19,752 nucleotides of DNA, from assembly GCA_031277195.1 (NCBI GenBank), contig JAITMU010000139.1:1-19752 (forward strand). The letters run 5' to 3'. A program made the position numbers and the translations under genes. Every line of letters starts with the position of its first letter. Positions within the stretch are counted from its first letter, which is position 1. The notes beneath the pieces are model-generated. The model saw only the letters and a list, made by a program, of their open reading frames with translations. It was not told the origin of the DNA and ran no database searches. The DNA comes from Gallionellaceae bacterium (GTDB taxonomy: Bacteria; Pseudomonadota; Gammaproteobacteria; Burkholderiales; Gallionellaceae). Shown in pieces: positions 1 through 6,755 of this stretch.

Positions 1-5
1 AGCAT

Positions 6-93
6 GTAGGGCGGGGCTTGCCCCGCGCTGTGAGAATTTCAAGGCTCGCACCGCGCGGAGCAAGCCAACAGCGCGGGGCAAGCCCCGCCCTAC
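6..93. repeat. Long inverted repeat (REP-like hairpin)
   Basis: Two perfect 26-bp arms (6-31 and 68-93) flank a 36-bp spacer. Each arm is itself nearly palindromic, with GCGGGGC-TT-GCCCCGC at its core. The right arm supplies the TAG stop codon of the minus-strand gene that ends at 90. The shape fits a REP/BIME-type intergenic element, which may also act as an RNA end for that gene. Whether it is repeated elsewhere in the genome cannot be seen here. Confidence 0.75.
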
Positions 94-437
94 CACTTCA
101 TTCGGACGCCAGTGCCAACAGCGCCATTTCCGCCACTGCCGCCGCTACCGCCGACGCCGAGAAAATCGTAGGTGCTTTCGTGCTTCGACGGCGCAAAAAT
201 CACGCCATTGGGTTTTTTGCGCGGGTCGGTCGCGCCATTGACGTTGCCGACCGGAGGAATGCCAGGGTCGATATTTTTGCCTGCGCCACTGCCAACCGTG
301 CCGCCATAGTTCGCGGGAGTTTCCGTATCGGCCTGTTGCGCTGGCTCTGAAACCGCCGTCGGCTCTGCGTCCGCCCATGCCTGCACGGGCAGCACGCCCA
401 ACAACATCACCGTGATTAAATTCATTAAATTCTTCAT
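90..437 (-). CDS. Small glycine-rich exported protein, unknown function
   Basis: The product is 115 aa. The start ATG at 437 is chosen because a GAGGAG ribosome site lies just upstream and the protein then begins with a clear Sec signal peptide (MKNLMNL, hydrophobic core, AWA-D cleavage near residue 23). The mature part is acidic and proline/alanine-rich at first, then has short Gly-rich runs, including a GGSGGSGGNG stretch near the C-terminus. There are no cysteines and no haem motif. I do not recognise a family; a periplasmic or surface low-complexity protein is most likely. It is divergent from the small membrane-peptide gene at 609, and its stop codon lies inside the inverted repeat at 6-93. 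Confidence 0.6.
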   Translation of the reverse strand: MKNLMNLITVMLLGVLPVQAWADAEPTAVSEPAQQADTETPANYGGTVGSGAGKNIDPGIPPVGNVNGATDPRKKPNGVIFAPSKHESTYDFLGVGGSGGSGGNGAVGTGVRMKW

Positions 438-531
438 TTCGGCGCTCCTCAACCCCAAATTCCCACAAATTCTATATCAATCAGGCTGTGCCGTGCGCCC
501 GGAGTTCCCTGTTCGGGGTGGAAATGCCCCC

Positions 532-560
532 TTGCGCAATGCCCGTCTATTGGATAGACT
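532..560 (+). promoter_or_regulatory. Possible sigma70 promoter for the 609-1338 genes
   Basis: TTGCGC (532-537) and TAGACT (555-560) are separated by 17 bp. The -10 half lies in a perfect GTCTAT-TGG-ATAGAC palindrome (545-559), and a second short palindrome (AGTTG-GT-CAACT, 573-584) follows before the ribosome site. These could be operator sites. The match is weak. A similar TTGCGT-17 bp-TAGAAT pair precedes the small peptide gene at 18522. Confidence 0.3.
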
Positions 561-608
561 GCGACGTGATGCAGTTGGTCAACTAACAACAATTTGAGGA
601 GAAACGTC

Positions 609-719
609 ATGCCTGCTGAAGTAATCGTTCCGCTGTTCATTTTCCTGCTGGGTTTCGTAGTCTCGATGTCGTCCAGCGCCCTTGGCATACAACGGCTTGA
701 GGAAGCCCGGAAGCGCTAA
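609..719 (+). CDS. 36-aa single-helix membrane peptide (CcoQ-like in size)
   Basis: The ATG at 609 is preceded by a strong GAGGAG site and followed by 36 codons to TAA. The peptide has a short N-terminus, one hydrophobic helix (about residues 5-24) and a basic/acidic tail ending EEARKR, so the C-terminus is probably cytoplasmic. It has no known motif. It sits directly upstream of a CcoN-derived four-helix protein (820-1338) with a terminator hairpin between them. Comparable tiny peptides accompany the oxidase genes at 12865, 9561 and 18418, so a role as a small oxidase-associated subunit is plausible but inferred. Confidence 0.6.
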   Translation: MPAEVIVPLFIFLLGFVVSMSSSALGIQRLEEARKR

Positions 720-767
720 ATCCTGATTCTGCCGCGCCAGGTTTATCGGGCGGCATTTGTAAATCCG

Positions 768-798
768 AAAAAGCACGGTTCCTGTGACCGTGCTTTTT
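768..798 (+). terminator. Intrinsic terminator between the 36-aa peptide gene and the CcoN-like gene
   Basis: A 12-bp perfect stem (768-779 paired with 787-798) encloses a 7-nt loop, and the 3' arm ends in a run of six T (794-799). It lies 48 bp after the peptide stop codon and only about 20 bp before the ATG of the next gene on the same strand. It should therefore terminate most peptide transcripts or attenuate the downstream gene. Confidence 0.85.
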
Positions 799-819
799 TA
801 CAGTTTGGTCTGTCTCTCC

Positions 820-1338
820 ATGTCTTCAGCTTCCACTCACCCGCGTCTGGTCAAATTCCTTCTGGCCTCGGTTACTTCCCTGTTCATTGGCACCATGCAC
901 GGCATGTTACAAGTCTGGCCGCCCATCCGCGCCTGGCTGGATGCCGTCGGCAGCCCGCTCAGCAATCCCGGCCACATGATCGACCCGCTGGCGCACGCGC
1001 ACATGAATCTGGTCGGCGGGCTGGTCATGCTGGCGATGGGATCAACCTACTATCTGCTGCCGATCTTCACCGGAAAGCGCATCTATTCCAACCGGTTGAT
1101 CAACCACTCCTTCGGCTGGACGTTCCTCGGCGTGCTGTTTTTCTACACCGCGCACATGGTGTTCGGCATCTGGGAAGGCTCGTTGCTGCTTGCTGGGAAA
1201 ACGCAGGAAATGGCCGCAGTGCACCACTTCTACGGCCCCATCATCGCCGTCGCAGGAACCACAATGGCGATCGGCTTCTTCTCCTACTTCGTCAACATCA
1301 CGTTGACGATGCTGAAGAGCGAAAAAAACGGCGTTTAA
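820..1338 (+). CDS. Four-helix protein homologous to the CcoN C-terminal third (helices 9-12)
   Basis: The product is 172 aa with four predicted helices (about 11-33, 55-80, 93-114, 131-155). LAHAHMNLVGG followed by STYYLLP and a KRIYS turn aligns with the region of full CcoN (11405-12811) carrying VAHAHLALLG and KRKLYS. The His-x-His pair, which in haem-copper oxidases ligates the active-site haem and the low-spin haem from helix 10, is kept. The helix-2 His and the CuB ligands are absent because helices 1-8 are missing. I chose ATG 820; the longer in-frame reading from GTG 784 would begin inside the terminator hairpin. No clear ribosome site is visible, so expression may rely on readthrough. 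A reader lacking context would call it a truncated cbb3 subunit I, but a second intact paralogue at 16370 argues for a functional stand-alone family. Confidence 0.8.
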   Translation: MSSASTHPRLVKFLLASVTSLFIGTMHGMLQVWPPIRAWLDAVGSPLSNPGHMIDPLAHAHMNLVGGLVMLAMGSTYYLLPIFTGKRIYSNRLINHSFGWTFLGVLFFYTAHMVFGIWEGSLLLAGKTQEMAAVHHFYGPIIAVAGTTMAIGFFSYFVNITLTMLKSEKNGV

Positions 1339-1363
1339 TTCGGGAATATTTTCGCTGCCCGAA
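1339..1363. terminator. Weak hairpin between convergent genes
   Basis: TTCGGG (1339-1344) and CCCGAA (1358-1363) form a 6-bp stem over a 13-nt loop, between the plus-strand gene ending at 1338 and the minus-strand cluster ending at 1366. No proper T-run follows on either strand, so this is only a possible bidirectional terminator. Confidence 0.3.
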
Positions 1364-1365
1364 AA

Positions 1366-1770
1366 TCAGGGCTCGACATTCATCGGGAAGCGCAACACGC
1401 TCGCCTCTCCGCCGCCGCGTTTGCTGACTTGCACTTGCAAGACGGAGCGTGCGCCCGGGGCGAATTCGACGGCGCGGCGATAGACGCCAACCTGGCCGTC
1501 CTGTATCGCTTGCTTCCAGTCGTCGCCGTCGTCCGTGCGCAATGAGACGAGCAAGTCGTAATTCGGGCGGCCGCGTTCGCCGGTCGCCAGCACCAAGACT
1601 TCATTCATGCCCCGCTGCGGCGGGCTGGGGCGGGTTTCGACGCGAATGTCGGTGTCTTGCCATTGCTGTGGCGGGACGCTGTTCTGATTGCTGCCGCCGC
1701 ATGCCGACAACACGGTCAGCGTCAGCAACAGGGCGACATTGCGCGCGCGCTTTTTTACCTCATTTTTCAT
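1366..1770 (-). CDS. Small lipoprotein with a beta-rich domain, last gene of the oxidase cluster
   Basis: The product is 134 aa from ATG 1770, which overlaps the end of the preceding gene by 11 bases; a longer in-frame reading would run through that gene. The N-terminus is basic, then hydrophobic, then LSAC, a lipobox with Cys24 as the lipidated residue. The rest is predicted beta-strand-rich. The segment around residues 84-125 has the G-x-Y ... P-G-x ... L-x-V-x-V pattern seen in immunoglobulin-like FixH/CcoH and YtkA domains. That resemblance is a hypothesis only. Its position just downstream of ccoG, where ccoH normally lies, makes a periplasmic assembly role reasonable. Confidence 0.65.
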   Translation of the reverse strand: MKNEVKKRARNVALLLTLTVLSACGGSNQNSVPPQQWQDTDIRVETRPSPPQRGMNEVLVLATGERGRPNYDLLVSLRTDDGDDWKQAIQDGQVGVYRRAVEFAPGARSVLQVQVSKRGGGEASVLRFPMNVEP

Positions 1771-2164
1771 GCTTGTTTTCTTCGTCGGAATCGAGCTTGC
1801 CGCCGATGCGGCTGCCGTAGAGCTGCACCATGAAATAAACCAGTCCGGCGGCGGCGCCAATATAAAACAACGCGGCGACGAACCCCCAGTTCACCCATTC
1901 GCGCGGCATATCCGGGCGGTCGCCCCAGAACGGGAAACTCAAACCGATGGCGACCAGCAGCACGGTGATGATGATGCCGACGAACCAGAGTGGAACGCCT
2001 TCCTGGGATTCGCCGATTTTTTCCACCAGCTCCCAATCTTCCATGCCGCGCTTCGCCCGACGTTCTTCATCGGATGCGTAGCCGAAATGATCGTCGGCAG
2101 GTTTGCCCCACTCCCCTGTTTCTGTCGCTTGCAGCGGCGCGCTTTCTTTTTCGCCAGTGTTCAT
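1760..2164 (-). CDS. Two-helix membrane protein, paralogue of the 233-aa oxidase subunit
   Basis: The product is 134 aa. ATG 2164 is chosen for its AGGAG site, 10 bp after the ccoG stop codon. It has a hydrophilic N-terminus of about 58 residues, helix 1 (about 60-82), a short periplasmic turn with FPFWGDRP, helix 2 (about 94-113) and a charged tail. The FPFWGDRP turn and preceding helix closely resemble FPLWGQRP in the protein at 9727-10428, which instead carries about 130 residues between its two helices. The two are probably paralogues. No haem or metal motif is visible. Its place after ccoG suggests an oxidase assembly or accessory role; function unknown. Confidence 0.7.
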   Translation of the reverse strand: MNTGEKESAPLQATETGEWGKPADDHFGYASDEERRAKRGMEDWELVEKIGESQEGVPLWFVGIIITVLLVAIGLSFPFWGDRPDMPREWVNWGFVAALFYIGAAAGLVYFMVQLYGSRIGGKLDSDEENKHEK

Positions 2165-2174
2165 CGAACTGCTC

Positions 2175-3479
2175 CTATTCCGAAAAGTGTTGAACGCGGA
2201 AACGCCCCAGCCAGCCGTTCGGCGCGGAGACATCCACCATGAAGGTATGCACACCGCGCGGCAGGTCTGGCATGACGGAAAGCGTCAGCGATTTGCGTCC
2301 GGCAGTCGCCATTTTGACATCCTCGGCGCTGAGACGGTAGCTCCCTTCCGGCAGTCCTTCCACGTTCACATGCAGCTCGACCGGACGATACAATTTGTTC
2401 GCCAGCGAGATGGTGTAGTCCTGCGCGGCGTTGGCCTGCGCGGTTGTTTCCGCGCGGTAAACCGCGACGTGATACGGCTCGTAGGAATACAGCCCCCAGC
2501 TCAGCATCGACACACCCAGCACGGCCAGCACGCCGACCCAACTGGCGCGGGCAAACCAGGAGATCGCAGCCGTGCGAAACTGGCTTGCGCGTTTTTGCGC
2601 GCGCTCGCCCAGCTCGAAACGCAGCAAGCCGCTTGCGCCTTCTTTCGCGTGCAAACGATTGCAGGCATCGACACATTCGCCGCAGTTGATGCAGCTGTCG
2701 TAGACATCGGTCTTGCGCGGATCCAGCTCGATGAAACAGGCGGTAACGCAGTAATTGCACTTGGCGCATTCGGCGGAACGGCTGGCGTCGTAGGCGATGT
2801 GCAAGGTCTGCCGCGTCTTGAACGAATGCTGCCAGACGCGGTAGATGCAGGCGAAGCGGCACCAGAAGTGGCGAATCAGCGCGATGTCGAGAAACAGGAT
2901 CAACACGCTCACGGTGTAAATCCAGTGCAGTGATCGCGCCAGACGCTCATCATCCTGAAACGTGATGAACGACCACACCAGATCGGGCGGATAAAAATAG
3001 AACAGCGGAATCAATCCAAACAGCAGCGATGCCGCAAGAAATGCGCTACCCAGCAGCAGCCAGTTGATGAGTTTGTTTTTCGCTGCGGCCACGCGCATGG
3101 CGTGTCCTTCCAGACTCAGCTCGGCGCGTTTGCCGAGCAATTTTCGAGTCAGGTTGTTCGCCCATTCCGACAATGAATTTTGCGGACATGCCCAGCCGCA
3201 AAACACGGTGCCAGCGGTCGAATACAGCATCACCAAACCGCTCACGGCGGTAATCCACACGCCGCCCATCAGGAAAAAATCCGCGAACCAGATTTGCCGG
3301 TCGAGCACGACGAAGGCGCCCGCTTCGGGATCGATACGAAACAGGCCGCTCGCCGGAATCAGGATGGCCAGCAAAATGACCATCGCTTGAACGACACGCC
3401 GTTTCCAGTGAAAACGCGCGCGCGTCGGCGCGCCAATGACCTTGATGGGGATGCTGGAGAGTGGATTGCTGCTGGACAT
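2175..3479 (-). CDS. ccoG: CcoG/FixG/RdxA-type oxidase accessory iron-sulfur protein
   Basis: The product is 434 aa, close to the usual CcoG length of about 470. CcoG is a membrane protein required for making cbb3 oxidases; work on other bacteria links it to copper handling. The N-terminal half has several helices with the conserved CGWACPQ motif. Two ferredoxin-type motifs follow at about residues 237-277 (CAKCNYCVTAC and CINCGECVDAC), giving eight cysteines for two 4Fe-4S clusters. A last helix near residue 318 is followed by the typical C-terminal Ig-like domain. It is divergent from textbook CcoG: the first cluster ends in CF rather than CP. It starts 3 bp after the upstream gene's stop codon. 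No CcoI copper ATPase gene is in the window. Confidence 0.9.
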   Translation of the reverse strand: MSSSNPLSSIPIKVIGAPTRARFHWKRRVVQAMVILLAILIPASGLFRIDPEAGAFVVLDRQIWFADFFLMGGVWITAVSGLVMLYSTAGTVFCGWACPQNSLSEWANNLTRKLLGKRAELSLEGHAMRVAAAKNKLINWLLLGSAFLAASLLFGLIPLFYFYPPDLVWSFITFQDDERLARSLHWIYTVSVLILFLDIALIRHFWCRFACIYRVWQHSFKTRQTLHIAYDASRSAECAKCNYCVTACFIELDPRKTDVYDSCINCGECVDACNRLHAKEGASGLLRFELGERAQKRASQFRTAAISWFARASWVGVLAVLGVSMLSWGLYSYEPYHVAVYRAETTAQANAAQDYTISLANKLYRPVELHVNVEGLPEGSYRLSAEDVKMATAGRKSLTLSVMPDLPRGVHTFMVDVSAPNGWLGRFRVQHFSE

Positions 3480-3482
3480 AGA

Positions 3483-6065
3483 TCAATTTCCTGCCATACG
3501 CGCTTCGCGGTCGAGCGGGCTGAGTTCCAGCAGCCGACGGCGCAATGTTTCGGCCTGCGCGGCATCGCCCGCCTGGCGCTCAAGTTGCCACAATGCGCGC
3601 ACGCTATCGACATGCTCCGGATTGATGCGCAAAATCCGCAACAAGGCGTCGCGCTCGCTCAGGCCGCGCTGCCGCGCTTCCGCCAGTGACGAGAGCATGG
3701 TATCAGCCAACGCATAGGCAATCCAGCGATCTTGCGGATTGGCTTGCCAGGCGAGATGCATCATGCGCTCGGCTGACTGTCCTGCGTCCTGCGTGGCGGC
3801 CACCCAACTGCGCACCATCAGCTCGGTTGCGCCATAAGCGCGCTCGAAAGATTCGCGGTCATCGGCGCGTATGCCAAGCAGGTTTTCTGCCTGCTGCATG
3901 TCGGGGCGCATTTGCAACAGCAAACGCAATGTCGCCGTCAGATTCATGTCGCCATCGTAACGCGCGCGCGGCAGACGAAATTCCAGCACGGGCGACCATT
4001 CATCCTGCACCGCGCCGCGGCTTGCCGGTATCGGCCCCCAATAGCGCCCCAGCCAGGTCCAGCCGCCCTCGCCTGCTGTCGCCGCATTCAGTTGCGCTTC
4101 ATTCATTCTTTGCAGATTACGCCAGAGGTTGTCTGCGCCAGCAAAATGCTGCTGCGGCCCCACCAGCGCCAAGTGCATTCCGTCGAGAAACATCTGCGCG
4201 TCAGGGAATACGGCGCGGAAACTGCGTAGCGCGACATCCAGCGATTCGGGATCGAACTGGTTGATCGCAAGCCATTGCACAAACACGCCATTCTCGTTGA
4301 GACGGTTGCGCGCGCGCTGGAATTGCTGCACCGACAACAAGGTGCTCGACCCCGCCAGATCGGGGTGAAACACGTCGCCGACGATGACGTCGTATTTGTC
4401 TGTCGTCGCGCTCAAAAAATGTCGCGCGTCGTCACGCACAACGCGGGTTTGTTGCATCGCGTTACGGTTCGCTGGCGCGAACCAGTCTGATGCGGCGTTA
4501 ATCGCGCCCTGGGACAATTCAACCGCGTCGCGCTGCAAATCCGGGAACGGCAAAGAGCCGGTGACGGAAATGCCGGTGCCGAGACCGAGGAACAGGATAG
4601 CACGCGGCTGCGCGTGCAACAGCAACGGCAGGCGCGCCTGATTGGATTGCACAAATACCGCCGTCGATTCGGTGGACGCATCCATTCGCTGCATATCGGT
4701 CAGCAGCAGACGCTGGCCGTCCGACTGCTCGACCACATGCGTCATTGAGACGGCATCTTCGTAACGATACAAATCCTGACTTCCCGCCTGCGCCTTCGGC
4801 AACAAGGCGCTGACCGGCGGAAAATTCGTGACCGGCCAAGCCAGCGCAATGAACACGGGAACGGCCAGCCATGCGATGCGTTTGTGCGTCCAGGTCAATC
4901 CCAGCGCCAGCAAGGCAAACCCTGCGACGACCACCGTAGCCGTGCTGCCCAACGATGGAATCAGGATAAAACCGGCGGCGAGCGCGCCCGCTGTCGCGCC
5001 CAGCGAATTGGCGCCATACAGCCACATGCCGCCGCCATTCGATTTGTCGCTCAGCAACGGCAACCACAACCCCAGCACCAGCGTGACCGGCAGCGTCAGC
5101 AATGCGAGCGCGCCACCCTCTGCCAGCAGCGCGCCGAGCAAGGAATCAAAACGAGCGCTTTCGACCCAGGCAGACAAGGCGGGCAACAGCCACAAACCCA
5201 ACAAGGCAAATGCGCCCGCGATCAACGGCAACAGGATGAGCCAGGTTTCCCGATGACGGCGTGGCGCGAACACGCTGCCCAAACCAATGCCCAGCAGAAA
5301 CACTGCGAGGATGACGGCCAGCACATATTCCGTACGCAACATCACCATGCCGAACAGCCGTGTCCAGGCAATTTCCAGCGCAAGGCTGGCCGCGCCGATG
5401 CCCGCGTAAATGAGCAGAGTATGCCAGGGCGGACGAGAACTTGCGGGAGCCGCAACGGTGGGGGTCGATGTCACATAGCGGGGCGCAAGCCACAGAAACA
5501 CGGCAGCGAGCAGCAAGCCGATTCCGGCGATGACGCGAATTGCGCCGCTCCAACCCAGCGCTGGCAACAGCCACAAAGGGATCAGCGCGCCACAAGCCGC
5601 GCCCAGCGTATTCAGCCCGTAAACCTGCCGCAGATTCGCGCCGCCGAGCGCGCGCAATACCAACGGAAACCCGATGCCCATTGCGAATGCTGGCAGCGCC
5701 AACAGGCACAAGACGGTAATCGCGATCAACGCATACCATTGCAACAGCGAAAATTGCGCTGCCGCGCTCTCCATCCAGCCGGAGAGCGTTTGCAGCACCA
5801 TCGGCAACATCAGCGCGTAGAGCGCGACGCCGCCTTCAAGCACGGCGAGCAAGCGCAAAGGTTGCTTGATGCCTGATAGCCGCTGCGCGGCAAACAGGCT
5901 GCCCGCGCCCAACCCGAACATGAATGCCGCGACCGTCACCAAAACGGCAAAGACGCTCACGCCGAATTGCAGCGACAACATGCGCACCCACAGCACTTCG
6001 TAGGCTACGCCGATGAGGCCGGAAAGGGCGTAGAGCAGGATGAGGGCGGAACGACCTGGACTCAT
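3483..6065 (-). CDS. Fused polytopic membrane / spermidine-synthase-like protein with helical C-terminus
   Basis: The product is 860 aa. Residues about 1-420 are multi-helix membrane segments typical of fused MFS/spermidine synthase proteins. About 430-660 form an SpeE-like Rossmann domain with a FLGLGTG nucleotide-binding loop, an acidic VELSQ strand end, RDDARHFL and the DVIVGDVFHP motif. About 690-860 are helical and TPR-like. The family is widespread; most members have no proven substrate, and polyamine aminopropyltransferase activity should not be assumed. The start at 6065 has a GGGAGGG site. It is followed directly by ccoG and separated from the upstream oxidase genes by an inverted repeat, so it may be transcribed with them or independently. 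Confidence 0.8.
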   Translation of the reverse strand: MSPGRSALILLYALSGLIGVAYEVLWVRMLSLQFGVSVFAVLVTVAAFMFGLGAGSLFAAQRLSGIKQPLRLLAVLEGGVALYALMLPMVLQTLSGWMESAAAQFSLLQWYALIAITVLCLLALPAFAMGIGFPLVLRALGGANLRQVYGLNTLGAACGALIPLWLLPALGWSGAIRVIAGIGLLLAAVFLWLAPRYVTSTPTVAAPASSRPPWHTLLIYAGIGAASLALEIAWTRLFGMVMLRTEYVLAVILAVFLLGIGLGSVFAPRRHRETWLILLPLIAGAFALLGLWLLPALSAWVESARFDSLLGALLAEGGALALLTLPVTLVLGLWLPLLSDKSNGGGMWLYGANSLGATAGALAAGFILIPSLGSTATVVVAGFALLALGLTWTHKRIAWLAVPVFIALAWPVTNFPPVSALLPKAQAGSQDLYRYEDAVSMTHVVEQSDGQRLLLTDMQRMDASTESTAVFVQSNQARLPLLLHAQPRAILFLGLGTGISVTGSLPFPDLQRDAVELSQGAINAASDWFAPANRNAMQQTRVVRDDARHFLSATTDKYDVIVGDVFHPDLAGSSTLLSVQQFQRARNRLNENGVFVQWLAINQFDPESLDVALRSFRAVFPDAQMFLDGMHLALVGPQQHFAGADNLWRNLQRMNEAQLNAATAGEGGWTWLGRYWGPIPASRGAVQDEWSPVLEFRLPRARYDGDMNLTATLRLLLQMRPDMQQAENLLGIRADDRESFERAYGATELMVRSWVAATQDAGQSAERMMHLAWQANPQDRWIAYALADTMLSSLAEARQRGLSERDALLRILRINPEHVDSVRALWQLERQAGDAAQAETLRRRLLELSPLDREARMAGN

Positions 6066-6083
6066 CTCACCCTCCCCCGTAAG

Positions 6084-6158
6084 TTGCGATGAGCGCAGCG
6101 AACCGCGACGGTGCGAGTGTCAGCCTTTTCCCGTTGCGGTTCGCTGCGCTCACCACAA
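6084..6158. repeat. Inverted repeat in the oxidase cluster
   Basis: A perfect 16-bp pair (6091-6106 and 6136-6151, GAGCGCAGCGAACCGC and its complement) extends with two mismatches to 6084-6106/6136-6158. It fills the only sizeable gap in the lower half of the cluster, directly after the stop codon of the gene ending at 6160. It has no T-run. It could be an intergenic repeat element or an mRNA-stabilising hairpin. Confidence 0.65.
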
Positions 6159-6159
6159 C

Positions 6160-6525
6160 CTAAAACGGGTAAAACCACACCATGCCTGCCACAACGTGCG
6201 CCACGACCAGCGTGAGGGACAAGCCGGCGAAAATCATGTGCGCGGTGAACACCTGCTTGCCGTACACCACCATGGCGATGCCCAGTCCCGCAGTAATCAG
6301 AATGCAGAGCAACAGCGGAATGCCCAGCAAGAACATGATCCGGTGCTTGTCCTTGTCGGACAGCGCCCGATTTGCGCCATCCTGATCGTTCTGGGCTTTC
6401 TGGAATTCTTCCATGATCTGCACGCTGCCACTTTGCTGCGTCGGCTCTGCCGCCTGCGCCAGCGGCACGCTGAAAAACATCGCCAACAACAGCGGCGTCA
6501 ACCAGCGCCATGCATGCGTCATCAT
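6160..6525 (-). CDS. Exported two-helix membrane protein, unknown
   Basis: The product is 121 aa. It has a signal peptide with an AQA-A cleavage near residue 26, a hydrophilic stretch of about 40 residues (EEFQKAQNDQDGANR), then two helices (about 67-87 and 95-118). Histidines near the second helix (TAHM, VAHV) could bind a cofactor, but there is no recognised motif. The start overlaps the previous stop codon in an ATGA arrangement, so it is translationally coupled to the gene at 6522. I do not recognise the family; its place in the cluster suggests an accessory subunit or assembly factor of the oxidase. Confidence 0.7.
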   Translation of the reverse strand: MMTHAWRWLTPLLLAMFFSVPLAQAAEPTQQSGSVQIMEEFQKAQNDQDGANRALSDKDKHRIMFLLGIPLLLCILITAGLGIAMVVYGKQVFTAHMIFAGLSLTLVVAHVVAGMVWFYPF

Positions 6526-6755
6526 TGCTCATTCTCCTGCCGTTTTTTCGACTCGATGCGATGCTCGGCGTAGCGCCAAACCAGAATCGCCATCAGCGCG
6601 AACGGCGCCAACACCGCGAACAGCAGAAACACGAAAATGGCCCACGGCGTGTCAATTGTCACATGCAGGAAGCGGTAGCTGTCCAGCGCGAAAGCCGGTT
6701 GAGCCGAAATCAGCATCAATCCGAGGGCGCAACGCGCCAGAATCCTGTGCATCAT
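6522..6755 (-). CDS. Small exported single-helix membrane protein, unknown
   Basis: The product is 77 aa: signal peptide (cleavage after PAFA near residue 23), about 15 extracytoplasmic residues, one helix (about 40-61, ending VWRYAEHR) and a highly charged cytoplasmic tail rich in Glu, Lys and Gln. Both ends overlap neighbours in ATGA junctions, indicating coupled translation with the FGE-fold gene before it and the gene at 6160 after it. No motif identifies a function. Confidence 0.7.
   Translation of the reverse strand: MMHRILARCALGLMLISAQPAFALDSYRFLHVTIDTPWAIFVFLLFAVLAPFALMAILVWRYAEHRIESKKRQENEQ

Noticed and set aside
820..1338. Pseudogene of ccoN
   Set aside because: No upstream CcoN remnant is present in the preceding sequence, the frame is intact and a second similar-length protein exists at 16370, so a stand-alone protein is the better reading.
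2103..2933. Plus-strand ORF opposite ccoG
   Set aside because: The ccoG frame carries both iron-sulfur motifs; this ORF has no recognisable features.
4884..5876. Long plus-strand ORF of 330 codons
   Set aside because: It lies antisense to the well-supported membrane/SpeE-like gene, and its Gln/Arg-rich low-complexity product is typical of a shadow frame of a GC-rich gene.
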